Source: Flavobacteriaceae bacterium NBU2977 | Lineage (GTDB): Bacteria; Bacteroidota; Bacteroidia; Flavobacteriales; Flavobacteriaceae | Length of the DNA: 64,000 bases | Assembly (NCBI GenBank): GCA_019931105.1 | Contig: JAIOUW010000001.1 | Coordinates: 682,001-746,000, forward strand | Direction: 5' to 3' | In this document: positions 26,705 to 33,688 of the stretch, one piece after another | Position numbering within the stretch: position 1 is the first letter of the stretch | Layout: every line of letters begins with the position of its first letter | Notes under the pieces: model-generated | Told to the model about the DNA's origin: nothing | The model's input: only the letters and a program-made list of their open reading frames with translations | Databases searched by the model: none | Position numbers and translations under genes: made by a program

Positions 26705-27217
26705 ATGGACCATTATAAGAAAGCATATATTGCCGGTGGTTGTTTCTGGGGCATGGAAGACCTTTTTAGACTACGGCCCGGCATCAAGGATACCGAAGTA
26801 GGGTACCAAGGTGGACAAAATGACCATCCTACCTATAGTAATCATCCTGGGCATGCCGAAGGTATCGAATTGACCTATGACCCTAATATTACATCTTTCA
26901 AAGAAATTTTGGACTATTTTTTCAGAATGCATGATCCAACCACCATTGACCGGCAGGGCAATGATAAAGGTTCAAGTTACCGTTCTGCCATTTTTTATCA
27001 AGATGAAGAAGAAAAGGCGATTGCGAAAGAAATAATCGAGATCGTCGATGCCTCTGGCAAGTGGCAGGGCAAAGTGGTCACCACCTTGGAACCCTATTCT
27101 ACCTTTTGGCCCGCTGAGGAATACCATCAAGACTACTTGGTGAAGAATCCCAATGGCTACACTTGTCATTACCTCAGATTCGAAGATAGTTTTATAAAAG
27201 AAGCGGCAAGCCGATAA
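26705..27217 (+). CDS. msrA: Methionine-S-sulfoxide reductase A
   Basis: Reduces the S-epimer of methionine sulfoxide. The 170-residue protein has the active-site motif GGCFWGMEDLF near residue 13, VGYQGGQNDHPTYSNHPGHAEG, FFRMHDPTT and AEEYHQDYL. There is no signal peptide. The typical resolving Cys at the C-terminus is weak: only NGYTCHYL is present, so it may recycle through a single Cys or an external thiol. It completes the msrB-selO-X-msrA set. Confidence 0.95.
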   Translation: MDHYKKAYIAGGCFWGMEDLFRLRPGIKDTEVGYQGGQNDHPTYSNHPGHAEGIELTYDPNITSFKEILDYFFRMHDPTTIDRQGNDKGSSYRSAIFYQDEEEKAIAKEIIEIVDASGKWQGKVVTTLEPYSTFWPAEEYHQDYLVKNPNGYTCHYLRFEDSFIKEAASR

Positions 27218-27403
27218 TTCGTTATCCACCCCTCTTTTTTTGCAAATGTGAGAATAGCATTTCAATGAATTAAGTATGAGATATGTTGAACCCACCAACA
27301 ATAATCCCAAGCAATTTTCTCTGGTATCCAAATAATTACAAAAGTTTTCATTATCGTTTCATATCTTTACGATTACATTTTTCAGTTGGAAAATACAATT
27401 TAG

Positions 27404-27742
27404 GTGAGTACCCAAAAAAAAATTGGACATATCATTGCAGCATTGATGCTATTGGCGGCATTGATGCTACCTACCACTGTACAGTTTTTTCATATCGTAG
27501 ATGGTGAATCTCACGAACAAGTTGAGTGTAAAGACCAGAGCACCCACATTCACCAAGGCGTTCCCGACTGTCAGGTATGTCAGTTTCATTTGGCCTCTTT
27601 CAACTATGATTTGGCCCGATATTCCGATTTTACCCCTACTATTGTACCGTCAAGGGTTGAAAATCAGTTTCGTGTACTTAGACTTCATTCCTTCAAAGTA
27701 ACAAATACCCAATTAAGGGCGCCCCCACAGTTTCTTAGTTAA
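27404..27742 (+). CDS. Small His/Cys-rich exported or membrane protein
   Basis: A 112-residue protein from a GTG start. One hydrophobic segment (residues 8-27, HIIAALMLLAALMLPTTVQF) is followed by a loop rich in His and Cys: FFHIVDGESHEQVECKDQ, then THIHQGVPDCQVCQFH, which contains CxxC with His on each side. That arrangement suggests periplasmic metal binding. It lies 38 bp before a TonB receptor gene and is probably cotranscribed with it. The family is not recognised; the GTG start is the only suitable one upstream of the hydrophobic segment. Confidence 0.72.
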   Translation: MSTQKKIGHIIAALMLLAALMLPTTVQFFHIVDGESHEQVECKDQSTHIHQGVPDCQVCQFHLASFNYDLARYSDFTPTIVPSRVENQFRVLRLHSFKVTNTQLRAPPQFLS

Positions 27743-27780
27743 AAAAAGAACCCAGTTTTTATTTTAATCAAGAATTCCAT

Positions 27781-30180
27781 ATGCGTTTCTATGTAATGGT
27801 ATTATTGTTATTGAGCAGTATACCTTCTATATCGCAAAATTGCGATTATACCCTTTCGGGCACGGTGGCCGACCTACACGATGGCTCGGTTCTGGTCGGT
27901 GCATTGCTGATCGTAGCCGGCACTGAACAGGCGGTCGTGACCGATGTGGACGGAAAATTCGCTTTTGCCGGTCTATGTGAGAACACCTATTCGATACAGG
28001 TTTCTCACCCCTTCTGTATCACAAGGGGGTTTTCGGTGAAAGTATCGGGCAATACGACCCGAAATTTTCAGTTGGAACATCATTTGGAAGAGCTCAATGA
28101 AGTGACAATTCAGGGCAAGGCTTTCCAGAACAAGAGCAAGACCTCTTTTGAAAACGAAATATCAATAGTCGAATTGGAGCGTTTCAGCAACGGTTCTTTG
28201 GGTGATGCCCTAAATAGCTTGAGCGGTGTTTCATCATTGAACACGGGAAATACTGTCGTAAAGCCTTTGATCAATGGTCTGCACAGCAGCCGTGTGATCA
28301 TCATGAACGATGGGGTACGGATGGAAGATCAAGAATGGGGCGCCGAACATGCTCCCAATATGGACATCAATACCGCCGGGAACATTACTTTGATCAAAGG
28401 AGCAGGAGCTTTGCAGTTTGGTGGCGATGCGGTTGGCGGGGTCATTATCACAGAGGCGCCGAAGGTTTCCCTAAAGGATAGTCTCTACGGAAAGACCTCA
28501 TTGACAGGGGCTTCGAACGGAAGGGGCGGATCACTGACCTCTCGGCTTACCAAAAGTTTTCAGAGTGGTTGGCACGGTACCGTACAAGGAACCGTGAAGC
28601 GGTTTGGCGATTTTGAGGCACCGGACTACGTGCTGAGCAACACCGGTATTTTTGAGCGTAATGCCTCATTGCGTATCGGCCTAAATCGTTTCTCCTATGC
28701 GATAGAAGCCTATTATACATTGTTCAAGAACGAGATCGGTATTTTGCGGGCTTCCCATTTGGGCGGCGCGCAAGACCAATTGCGGGCGATTAAAAGTGAC
28801 CGACCGTTGGTAATTGATGATTTTACGTACGACATCGCCGAGCCCAGACAAGATGTCACCCACCATTTGGCCACGTTCAAGGCATTCAAAAGGTTCGATG
28901 GTTTGGGCAAATTAAGTCTGCAATACGATTTTCAGCGCAATCATAGACTCGAATTCGATATCAGGCGTGGGGATGATAGGGACAAGGCCTCGTTGGACCT
29001 TCAATTGGACACTCATACTTTGATGTTGGATTTAAATTCGCGTTTCTCGGAATCGGTAAATTTCAAAGCCGGATTATCGGCCCGTTACCAGAATAATTTC
29101 GCCGATCCCGGCACTGGTGTACGACGCTTGATTCCCGACTATGATAAATACGACTTGGGCGTGTATGGAATCTTGGATTATCGATTGAACGAAAGCTGGT
29201 TCTTAGAGGCAGGGGGGCGTTTTGACTATACGTATATGGATGTTTTCAAGTTTTATCGCACTTCCTTTTGGCAGTCACGCAACTATGACACCCTTTTTCC
29301 AGAGTTGGTAATCGAAGAGGTGGGAAACCAAATTTTGACGAATCCCCAATTGAATTTTTATAACCATTCGGCAACGGCAGGTGCGACCTATTCTTTTGGA
29401 AAAGGTTACAATCTGTTCATTAATTATTCATTGGCTACCCGTGCCCCTAATCCTTCAGAACTCTTTAGCGAAGGGTTGCACCATTCGGCCTCCAGGATCG
29501 AGCTGGGAGATTTGCGTTTCGATCCCGAGACCGCCCATAAATTTTCCTCGACGCTGCAGCGCGAGAATGAAAATTTCGGTTTCTCGTTGAATCCGTACAT
29601 CAATTTGATCAATGATTTTATCGTTATCGAACCAACGGAAATCCAACAGACCGTTAGGGGCAATTTTCAGGTTTGGGAATACCGCCAGACCGATGCCCGA
29701 TTATTGGGTGTGGATGTGGATGCCTCCTATGCCTTCGCCAAAAATTTCCGTTTCGACCACCAATTTTCCTTTGTCAAAGGATATGACCGCAGTCAAAAGG
29801 AAGCCTTGATCGATATTCCACCGGTCAACACCAAAAACGGACTGGTCTATCATAATCGCGATTTCAATAATATATGGTTGCAACTGCAAAGCGAATATGT
29901 GTTTCGGCAGAACGAATATCCAAATAACAATTTTGAAGTGTTCATACCGGAAACCGAAACATTTGAAATTGTAGATGTAAGCACGCCACCAAGCGCTTAC
30001 CATCTGCTAAATTTTAATTCGAGTATCGACTTTGACATTAGCCAAAAGTCGACACTTACCTTAGGCCTTGAAGTGACAAATATATTTAACACTTCATACC
30101 GAAACTACCTGAATCGACTGCGCTTCTATGCCGACGATTTAGGCAGAAACCTTTTACTTCATCTTAGAATTAATTATTAA
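27781..30180 (+). CDS. TonB-dependent outer-membrane receptor
   Basis: A 799-residue receptor: signal peptide residues 1-19, a carboxypeptidase-regulatory-like domain at about 20-100 (TLSGTVADLHDGSVLVGALL, VTDVDGKFAFAGL), a plug domain at about 115-230 (ISIVELERFSNGSLGDALN, IMNDGVRMEDQEWGAEHAP, GAGALQFGGDAVGGVI), then a beta-barrel to the C-terminal strand LRINY. It is not a SusC-type protein (too short, and no SusD follows). With the His/Cys-rich protein before it and the lipoprotein after, a metal or metal-complex substrate is likely, but not shown. Confidence 0.93.
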   Translation: MRFYVMVLLLLSSIPSISQNCDYTLSGTVADLHDGSVLVGALLIVAGTEQAVVTDVDGKFAFAGLCENTYSIQVSHPFCITRGFSVKVSGNTTRNFQLEHHLEELNEVTIQGKAFQNKSKTSFENEISIVELERFSNGSLGDALNSLSGVSSLNTGNTVVKPLINGLHSSRVIIMNDGVRMEDQEWGAEHAPNMDINTAGNITLIKGAGALQFGGDAVGGVIITEAPKVSLKDSLYGKTSLTGASNGRGGSLTSRLTKSFQSGWHGTVQGTVKRFGDFEAPDYVLSNTGIFERNASLRIGLNRFSYAIEAYYTLFKNEIGILRASHLGGAQDQLRAIKSDRPLVIDDFTYDIAEPRQDVTHHLATFKAFKRFDGLGKLSLQYDFQRNHRLEFDIRRGDDRDKASLDLQLDTHTLMLDLNSRFSESVNFKAGLSARYQNNFADPGTGVRRLIPDYDKYDLGVYGILDYRLNESWFLEAGGRFDYTYMDVFKFYRTSFWQSRNYDTLFPELVIEEVGNQILTNPQLNFYNHSATAGATYSFGKGYNLFINYSLATRAPNPSELFSEGLHHSASRIELGDLRFDPETAHKFSSTLQRENENFGFSLNPYINLINDFIVIEPTEIQQTVRGNFQVWEYRQTDARLLGVDVDASYAFAKNFRFDHQFSFVKGYDRSQKEALIDIPPVNTKNGLVYHNRDFNNIWLQLQSEYVFRQNEYPNNNFEVFIPETETFEIVDVSTPPSAYHLLNFNSSIDFDISQKSTLTLGLEVTNIFNTSYRNYLNRLRFYADDLGRNLLLHLRINY

Positions 30181-30200
30181 TTTTTTTAAAACAAAAGACA

Positions 30201-30758
30201 ATGAGAATTTTGAAATATATAAGCATAATATTGTTCACGGGAATTTTATCGATCGCTTGCTCAAGTGATGACAATGGCACTCCGATGGCCGTAAACGAAG
30301 AAGAGGTGATCACCACATTGGCCGTTACCCTAACCCCTGATGGGGGTGGCACGGCCATTACACTGCAGACCCGAGATTTGGATGGTGACGGCCCAAATGC
30401 CCCAGAGATAACCGTTTCAGGAAATTTGGCGGCAGGGGTCACCTACAATGGCAGCATTGTTTTATTGAACGAAACCGAAACGCCTGCCGAGGACATTACA
30501 AAAGAAGTGGTGGCAGAAGCCAAGGAGCATCAACTTTTTTACACTTCCGGCGGTGGACTTGAAATAACCACTGCGTACATTGATACAGACAGTGATGGCA
30601 ACCCATTAGGGACCAAATTCACCCTTACCGCCGGAAATCCCAGTTCGGGCACGCTCACCTTTACATTGCGCCACGAGCCTACAAAACCTAATGCCGGACT
30701 CTCCAATGCAGGCGGAGAGACCGATTTGGAGGCAACTTTTAGCGTTACTGTCGAGTAG
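30201..30758 (+). CDS. Lipoprotein paired with the TonB receptor
   Basis: A 185-residue lipoprotein: signal residues 1-19 with lipobox SIAC, so Cys20 is lipidated, followed by an acidic beta-rich domain (DGGGTAITLQTRDLDGDGP, VTYNGSIVLLNE, FTLTAGNPSSGTLTFTLRH). It starts 20 bp after the receptor stop. Proteins like this follow certain TonB receptors in Flavobacteriia and are sometimes called type 1 periplasmic binding fold proteins, a name I cannot confirm. A surface substrate-capturing role is the natural reading. A strong terminator follows. Confidence 0.85.
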   Translation: MRILKYISIILFTGILSIACSSDDNGTPMAVNEEEVITTLAVTLTPDGGGTAITLQTRDLDGDGPNAPEITVSGNLAAGVTYNGSIVLLNETETPAEDITKEVVAEAKEHQLFYTSGGGLEITTAYIDTDSDGNPLGTKFTLTAGNPSSGTLTFTLRHEPTKPNAGLSNAGGETDLEATFSVTVE

Positions 30759-30786
30759 GCCTGATATTATTTTACAGTAGATCGAA

Positions 30787-30814
30787 AAAAGCCGACTTTT
30801 AAAAGTCGGCTTTT
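30787..30814. terminator. Bidirectional terminator after the receptor/lipoprotein operon
   Basis: A perfect palindrome with 14-nt arms (AAAAGCCGACTTTT and its complement), beginning 28 bp after the lipoprotein stop. The outer A/T runs act as the U-tract in either direction. Confidence 0.85.
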
Positions 30815-30820
30815 CTATTT

Positions 30821-30837
30821 GTACAGGCGGAGAGACT
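30821..30837 (+). repeat. 17-bp duplicate of the tRNA-Leu 3' end
   Basis: GTACAGGCGGAGAGACT occurs here and again at 30933-30949, where it is the 3' end of the tRNA-Leu gene. The copy is followed by TTCGGCTACGCTCAGC-type sequence and an inverted GTCTCTCC, so this stretch can form a hairpin (GGAGAGAC / GTCTCTCC). Confidence 0.7.
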
Positions 30838-30900
30838 TATTTCGGCTACGCTCAGCATAAACTTCTCGTCTCTCCTTACAATATGATTTTGTCAAAATAA

Positions 30901-30928
30901 AAAAGCTTCTCGTTCAAGAGAAGCTTTT
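30901..30928 (-). terminator. Terminator of tRNA-Leu
   Basis: Arms AAAAGCTTCTC and GAGAAGCTTTT around a 6-nt loop, starting 6 bp past the 3' end of the tRNA gene; on the minus strand they are followed by a T-rich run. Confidence 0.8.
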
Positions 30929-30933
30929 TACAG

Positions 30934-31015
30934 TACAGGCGGAGAGACTCGAACTCTCACACCTTGCGGCACTAGATCCTAAGTCTAGCGTGTCTACCAA
31001 TTCCACCACGCCTGC
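30934..31015 (-). tRNA. tRNA-Leu (anticodon UAG)
   Basis: An 82-nt class II tRNA. Acceptor arms GCAGGCG and CGCCTGT pair with one G-T; discriminator A. The anticodon arm CTAGA-CTTAGGA-TCTAG carries UAG (30979-30981 on the plus strand as CTA). It has the D-loop GGTGGAATTGGTAGACAC, a short variable arm and the T-loop TTCGAGT. CCA is not encoded. It reads CUN codons. Confidence 0.96.
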
Positions 31016-31137
31016 ATTTCCCTCCCGATTGTATCGGGAAAAACGGGATGCAAATATAAGGCAAAAATTCAATTTTAAAATAGATCGACTTTAAAAAGTT
31101 CTTTTGCTAATTTTAGCCAAAGAACAAACTCGCTTCC

Positions 31138-32526
31138 ATGCAAAACATTCAACATTACATTGCCCAAAACAAAGACCGATTTATTAATGAACTTTTCGAA
31201 TTGCTTAAAATTCCCTCGATAAGTGCCGACTCGGCATTTTCCCAAGATGTGATAAATACCGCCGAAATGGTCAAAAAGTCATTGAAAGAAGCCGGTTGTG
31301 ATATCGTGGAAATCTGCGAGACCGATGGGTACCCGATCGTATATGGCGAAAAAACGATCGACGAGAATCTACCTACGGTTTTAGTCTACGGACACTACGA
31401 TGTGCAGCCTCCCGACCCAATGGATTTATGGAATTCTCCACCATTCGAACCCGTAATCAAAGAAACATCTAGACACCCTGACGGTGCTATTTTTGCCCGA
31501 GGTGCCTGTGACGATAAAGGACAATTCTATATGCATGTCAAGGCAGTGGAATTCATGATCAAAACAGATCAATTGCCCTGTAATGTAAAATTTATGATCG
31601 AAGGTGAAGAAGAGGTCGGTAGCAAAAGTCTTTCTGCATTTGTTGCTGGCAACCAGGCAAAACTTGCCAATGATATCATCTTGATCTCAGATACGGGTAT
31701 GATCGCGAACGACGTGCCCTCTATCACTACCGGTCTTCGAGGCCTTAGTTATGTCGAGGTCGAGATGACCGGTCCGAACCGAGATCTGCATTCAGGGCTC
31801 TACGGCGGTGCTGTGGCCAATCCGATAAATGTTTTGAGCAAAATGATCGCTTCGCTCCATGATGAAAACAACCATATCACCATTCCCGGTTTTTATGATA
31901 AGGTCGAGGAATTGACCGCTGAAGAAAGGGGCGAGATGGCCAAAGCTCCCTTTAGCCTTGAGGATTACCAAATGGCATTGGACATCGAATCGGTTTACGG
32001 CGAAAAAGGATATACCACCAATGAAAGGAACTCCATTAGGCCTACCTTGGATGTCAACGGTATCTGGGGCGGTTATATCGGCGAGGGTGCCAAAACCGTG
32101 ATTGCCAGCAAGGCCTATGCGAAAATCTCCATGCGTTTGGTACCCCATCAAGATTGGCAGGAAATCACCCGATTGTTTACCGAACATTTTGAGAATATCG
32201 CCCCAAAAGGAGTAAAAGTGAAAGTTACGCCCCACCACGGTGGACAGGGCTATGTGACCCCAATCGATACGATTGGCTACCGAGCAGCTTCAAGAGCATA
32301 TGAGACCACCTTCGGAAAAAAGCCGATACCACAGCGTAGTGGAGGAAGCATTCCTATCGTTTCCCTTTTCGAAAAAGAATTGGGCAGTAAAACCATCTTA
32401 ATGGGTTTTGGTCTTGACAGCGACGCCATTCATTCGCCCAACGAACATTTCGGTATCTGGAACTATCTAAAGGGCATTGAGACCATTCCTCATTTCTATC
32501 ATTTTTTTACCGAGATGAGTTCTTGA
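31138..32526 (+). CDS. M20-family dipeptidase
   Basis: Zinc metallopeptidase of 462 residues, in the M20 group with carnosinase-like and succinyl-diaminopimelate desuccinylase-like dipeptidases. Metal-site motifs are VYGHYDVQPPDP, ARGACDDKGQFYMH, IEGEEEVGSKSL, ISDTGM and the C-terminal PNEHFGIWNYLKG. The dimerisation insert GPNRDLHSGLYGG is also present. There is no signal peptide, so it acts in the cytoplasm on small peptides. Downstream lie heptamer repeats and a convergent gene. Confidence 0.94.
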   Translation: MQNIQHYIAQNKDRFINELFELLKIPSISADSAFSQDVINTAEMVKKSLKEAGCDIVEICETDGYPIVYGEKTIDENLPTVLVYGHYDVQPPDPMDLWNSPPFEPVIKETSRHPDGAIFARGACDDKGQFYMHVKAVEFMIKTDQLPCNVKFMIEGEEEVGSKSLSAFVAGNQAKLANDIILISDTGMIANDVPSITTGLRGLSYVEVEMTGPNRDLHSGLYGGAVANPINVLSKMIASLHDENNHITIPGFYDKVEELTAEERGEMAKAPFSLEDYQMALDIESVYGEKGYTTNERNSIRPTLDVNGIWGGYIGEGAKTVIASKAYAKISMRLVPHQDWQEITRLFTEHFENIAPKGVKVKVTPHHGGQGYVTPIDTIGYRAASRAYETTFGKKPIPQRSGGSIPIVSLFEKELGSKTILMGFGLDSDAIHSPNEHFGIWNYLKGIETIPHFYHFFTEMSS

Positions 32527-32570
32527 TGTTGGATGTTGAATCATGGATGTTGAATGTTGAATGTTGAATA
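32526..32570. repeat. Heptamer array, unit ATGTTGA
   Basis: Three tandem perfect ATGTTGA units at 32547-32567 and two further copies (ATGTTGG, ATGTTGA) upstream, in the space between the M20 gene and the PhnA-type gene. It begins right at the M20 stop codon. Confidence 0.8.
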
Positions 32571-32576
32571 AAGAAA

Positions 32577-32624
32577 CAACTATCAACTATCAACTATCAA
32601 CTATCAACTATCAACTATCAACTA
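32577..32624. repeat. Heptamer array, unit CAACTAT
   Basis: Just under seven perfect head-to-tail copies of CAACTAT. The array ends two bases before the stop codon of the PhnA-type gene. The reverse complement ATAGTTG resembles the ATGTTGA unit just upstream, so the two arrays could pair imperfectly. Confidence 0.9.
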
Positions 32625-32625
32625 A

Positions 32626-33228
32626 TTACACCTTCTTCACATATTTGGTAATGATCACGATATGTTGACCGTCAACCTTGCCTTCTATATATTCGGCGTT
32701 ATCCCGATCCAAAGAAATCCTTCTGACGGCCGTGCCCTGCTTTGCCACCATGCTTGAACCTTTGACCTTCAGGTCTTTGACCAAGACAACACTGTCGCCA
32801 TTTTCAAGGATGGCTCCATTGACATCTCTATGGATTATTTTTTCGCTTTCCGACAATCCTTCACCGGTCGCCTTCGCCCAAAGCAGTGTTTCATCATCGA
32901 GATAGAGCATATCCAATAGATCCTGCGGCCATCCTTCGGCTTTCAGACGTGTGAGCATTCGCCATGCCACTACCTTTACGGCATCGTGTTCGCTCCACAT
33001 ACTATCGTTCAAACAACGCCAATGATTAGGATCCATTTTAGCCACATCCTCAATTTGACCGATACAGGCGCTACAGGCCAATAAACTTCCATCTACACCA
33101 CCCGTCGATACCGGCGGAACTTCATATACTTGCAAATCAGCTGTGGCCGAACATAGTTCGCATTTTGAACCACTTCTGCCTTGCAACACTTCCAATAAAC
33201 CCATTCTATTCGTTTTTGAAGATTGCAA
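32626..33228 (-). CDS. PhnA/YjdM-type zinc-ribbon protein
   Basis: A 200-residue member of the PhnA/YjdM family (named alkylphosphonate uptake, although its role is unknown). An N-terminal zinc ribbon has CELC and CSAC; a helical middle of about 85 residues (WRCLNDSMWSEHDAVKVVAW) is followed by the C-terminal SH3-like domain (GDSVVLVKDLKVKGSSMVAK, ISLDRDNAEYIEGKVDG). The extra middle is usual in Bacteroidota members. It is divergent from the BlaI gene at 33321 and convergent with the M20 gene. Confidence 0.9.
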   Translation of the reverse strand: MQSSKTNRMGLLEVLQGRSGSKCELCSATADLQVYEVPPVSTGGVDGSLLACSACIGQIEDVAKMDPNHWRCLNDSMWSEHDAVKVVAWRMLTRLKAEGWPQDLLDMLYLDDETLLWAKATGEGLSESEKIIHRDVNGAILENGDSVVLVKDLKVKGSSMVAKQGTAVRRISLDRDNAEYIEGKVDGQHIVIITKYVKKV

Positions 33229-33256
33229 ACTTAATACAATCCCAAGAATTTTTCCT

Positions 33257-33300
33257 TTCTACATTTGTAGAATTAAAATATTTGTTCTATGTTTGTAGAA
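33257..33300 (+). promoter_or_regulatory. Two BlaI-type operators on the blaI/M56 promoter
   Basis: Two 16-bp palindromes, TTCTACATTTGTAGAA (33257-33272) and TTCTATGTTTGTAGAA (33285-33300), start 28 bp apart. They overlap the likely promoter: TTTG at 33264-33267 as -33, then 20 bp, then TATGTTTG at 33288-33295 as -7. A repressor on either site would block polymerase. The start codon of the regulator is 20 bp further on, so the operon is probably autoregulated. Confidence 0.75.
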
Positions 33301-33320
33301 CATTCTCTAAAAACGTAGAA

Positions 33321-33686
33321 ATGCAACTATCAAAATCGGAAGAAGAATTAATGAATTTGCTCTGGAAACAGAAAAAGGCCTTTATGAAAGACCTACTGGA
33401 TGCCTACCCCGAGCCAAAACCTGCGACGACAACGGTCGCCACGCTTTTGAAGCGCATGACCGATAAAGGTTTCGTCAATTATAAAAGTCTTGGCCGATCT
33501 AGGGAATATTACCCGTTGGTCAAAAAGAAAGACTATTTCTCAAAACACGTAAACGGACTCATAAAAAACTTTTTCAATGACAGTGCCAGTCAGTTTGCCT
33601 CATTCTTTGCGCAGGAAACAAACCTTAGCAAAACAGAATTGGAAGAATTAAAAAAATTGATCGATAACGAAATAAAAAAGAAATAA
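33321..33686 (+). CDS. BlaI/MecI-family repressor
   Basis: A 121-residue winged-helix repressor. The N-terminal DNA-binding domain runs from SEEELMNLLWKQKKAFMKDL through PATTTVATLLKRMTDKGFVNY; the C-terminal half (about 75-120) is the dimerisation domain, which in BlaI is cut when the M56 sensor fires. An upstream in-frame ATG at 33165 would reach across the operators, so I place the start at 33321, where the family N-terminus MQLSKSEEELMNLLW begins. It is followed after 2 bp by its M56 partner. Confidence 0.93.
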   Translation: MQLSKSEEELMNLLWKQKKAFMKDLLDAYPEPKPATTTVATLLKRMTDKGFVNYKSLGRSREYYPLVKKKDYFSKHVNGLIKNFFNDSASQFASFFAQETNLSKTELEELKKLIDNEIKKK

Positions 33687-33688
33687 CC

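Noticed and set aside
32526-32624. Tandem repeats considered as a CRISPR array
   Set aside because: The unit is 7 bp with no spacers, and no cas gene is present.
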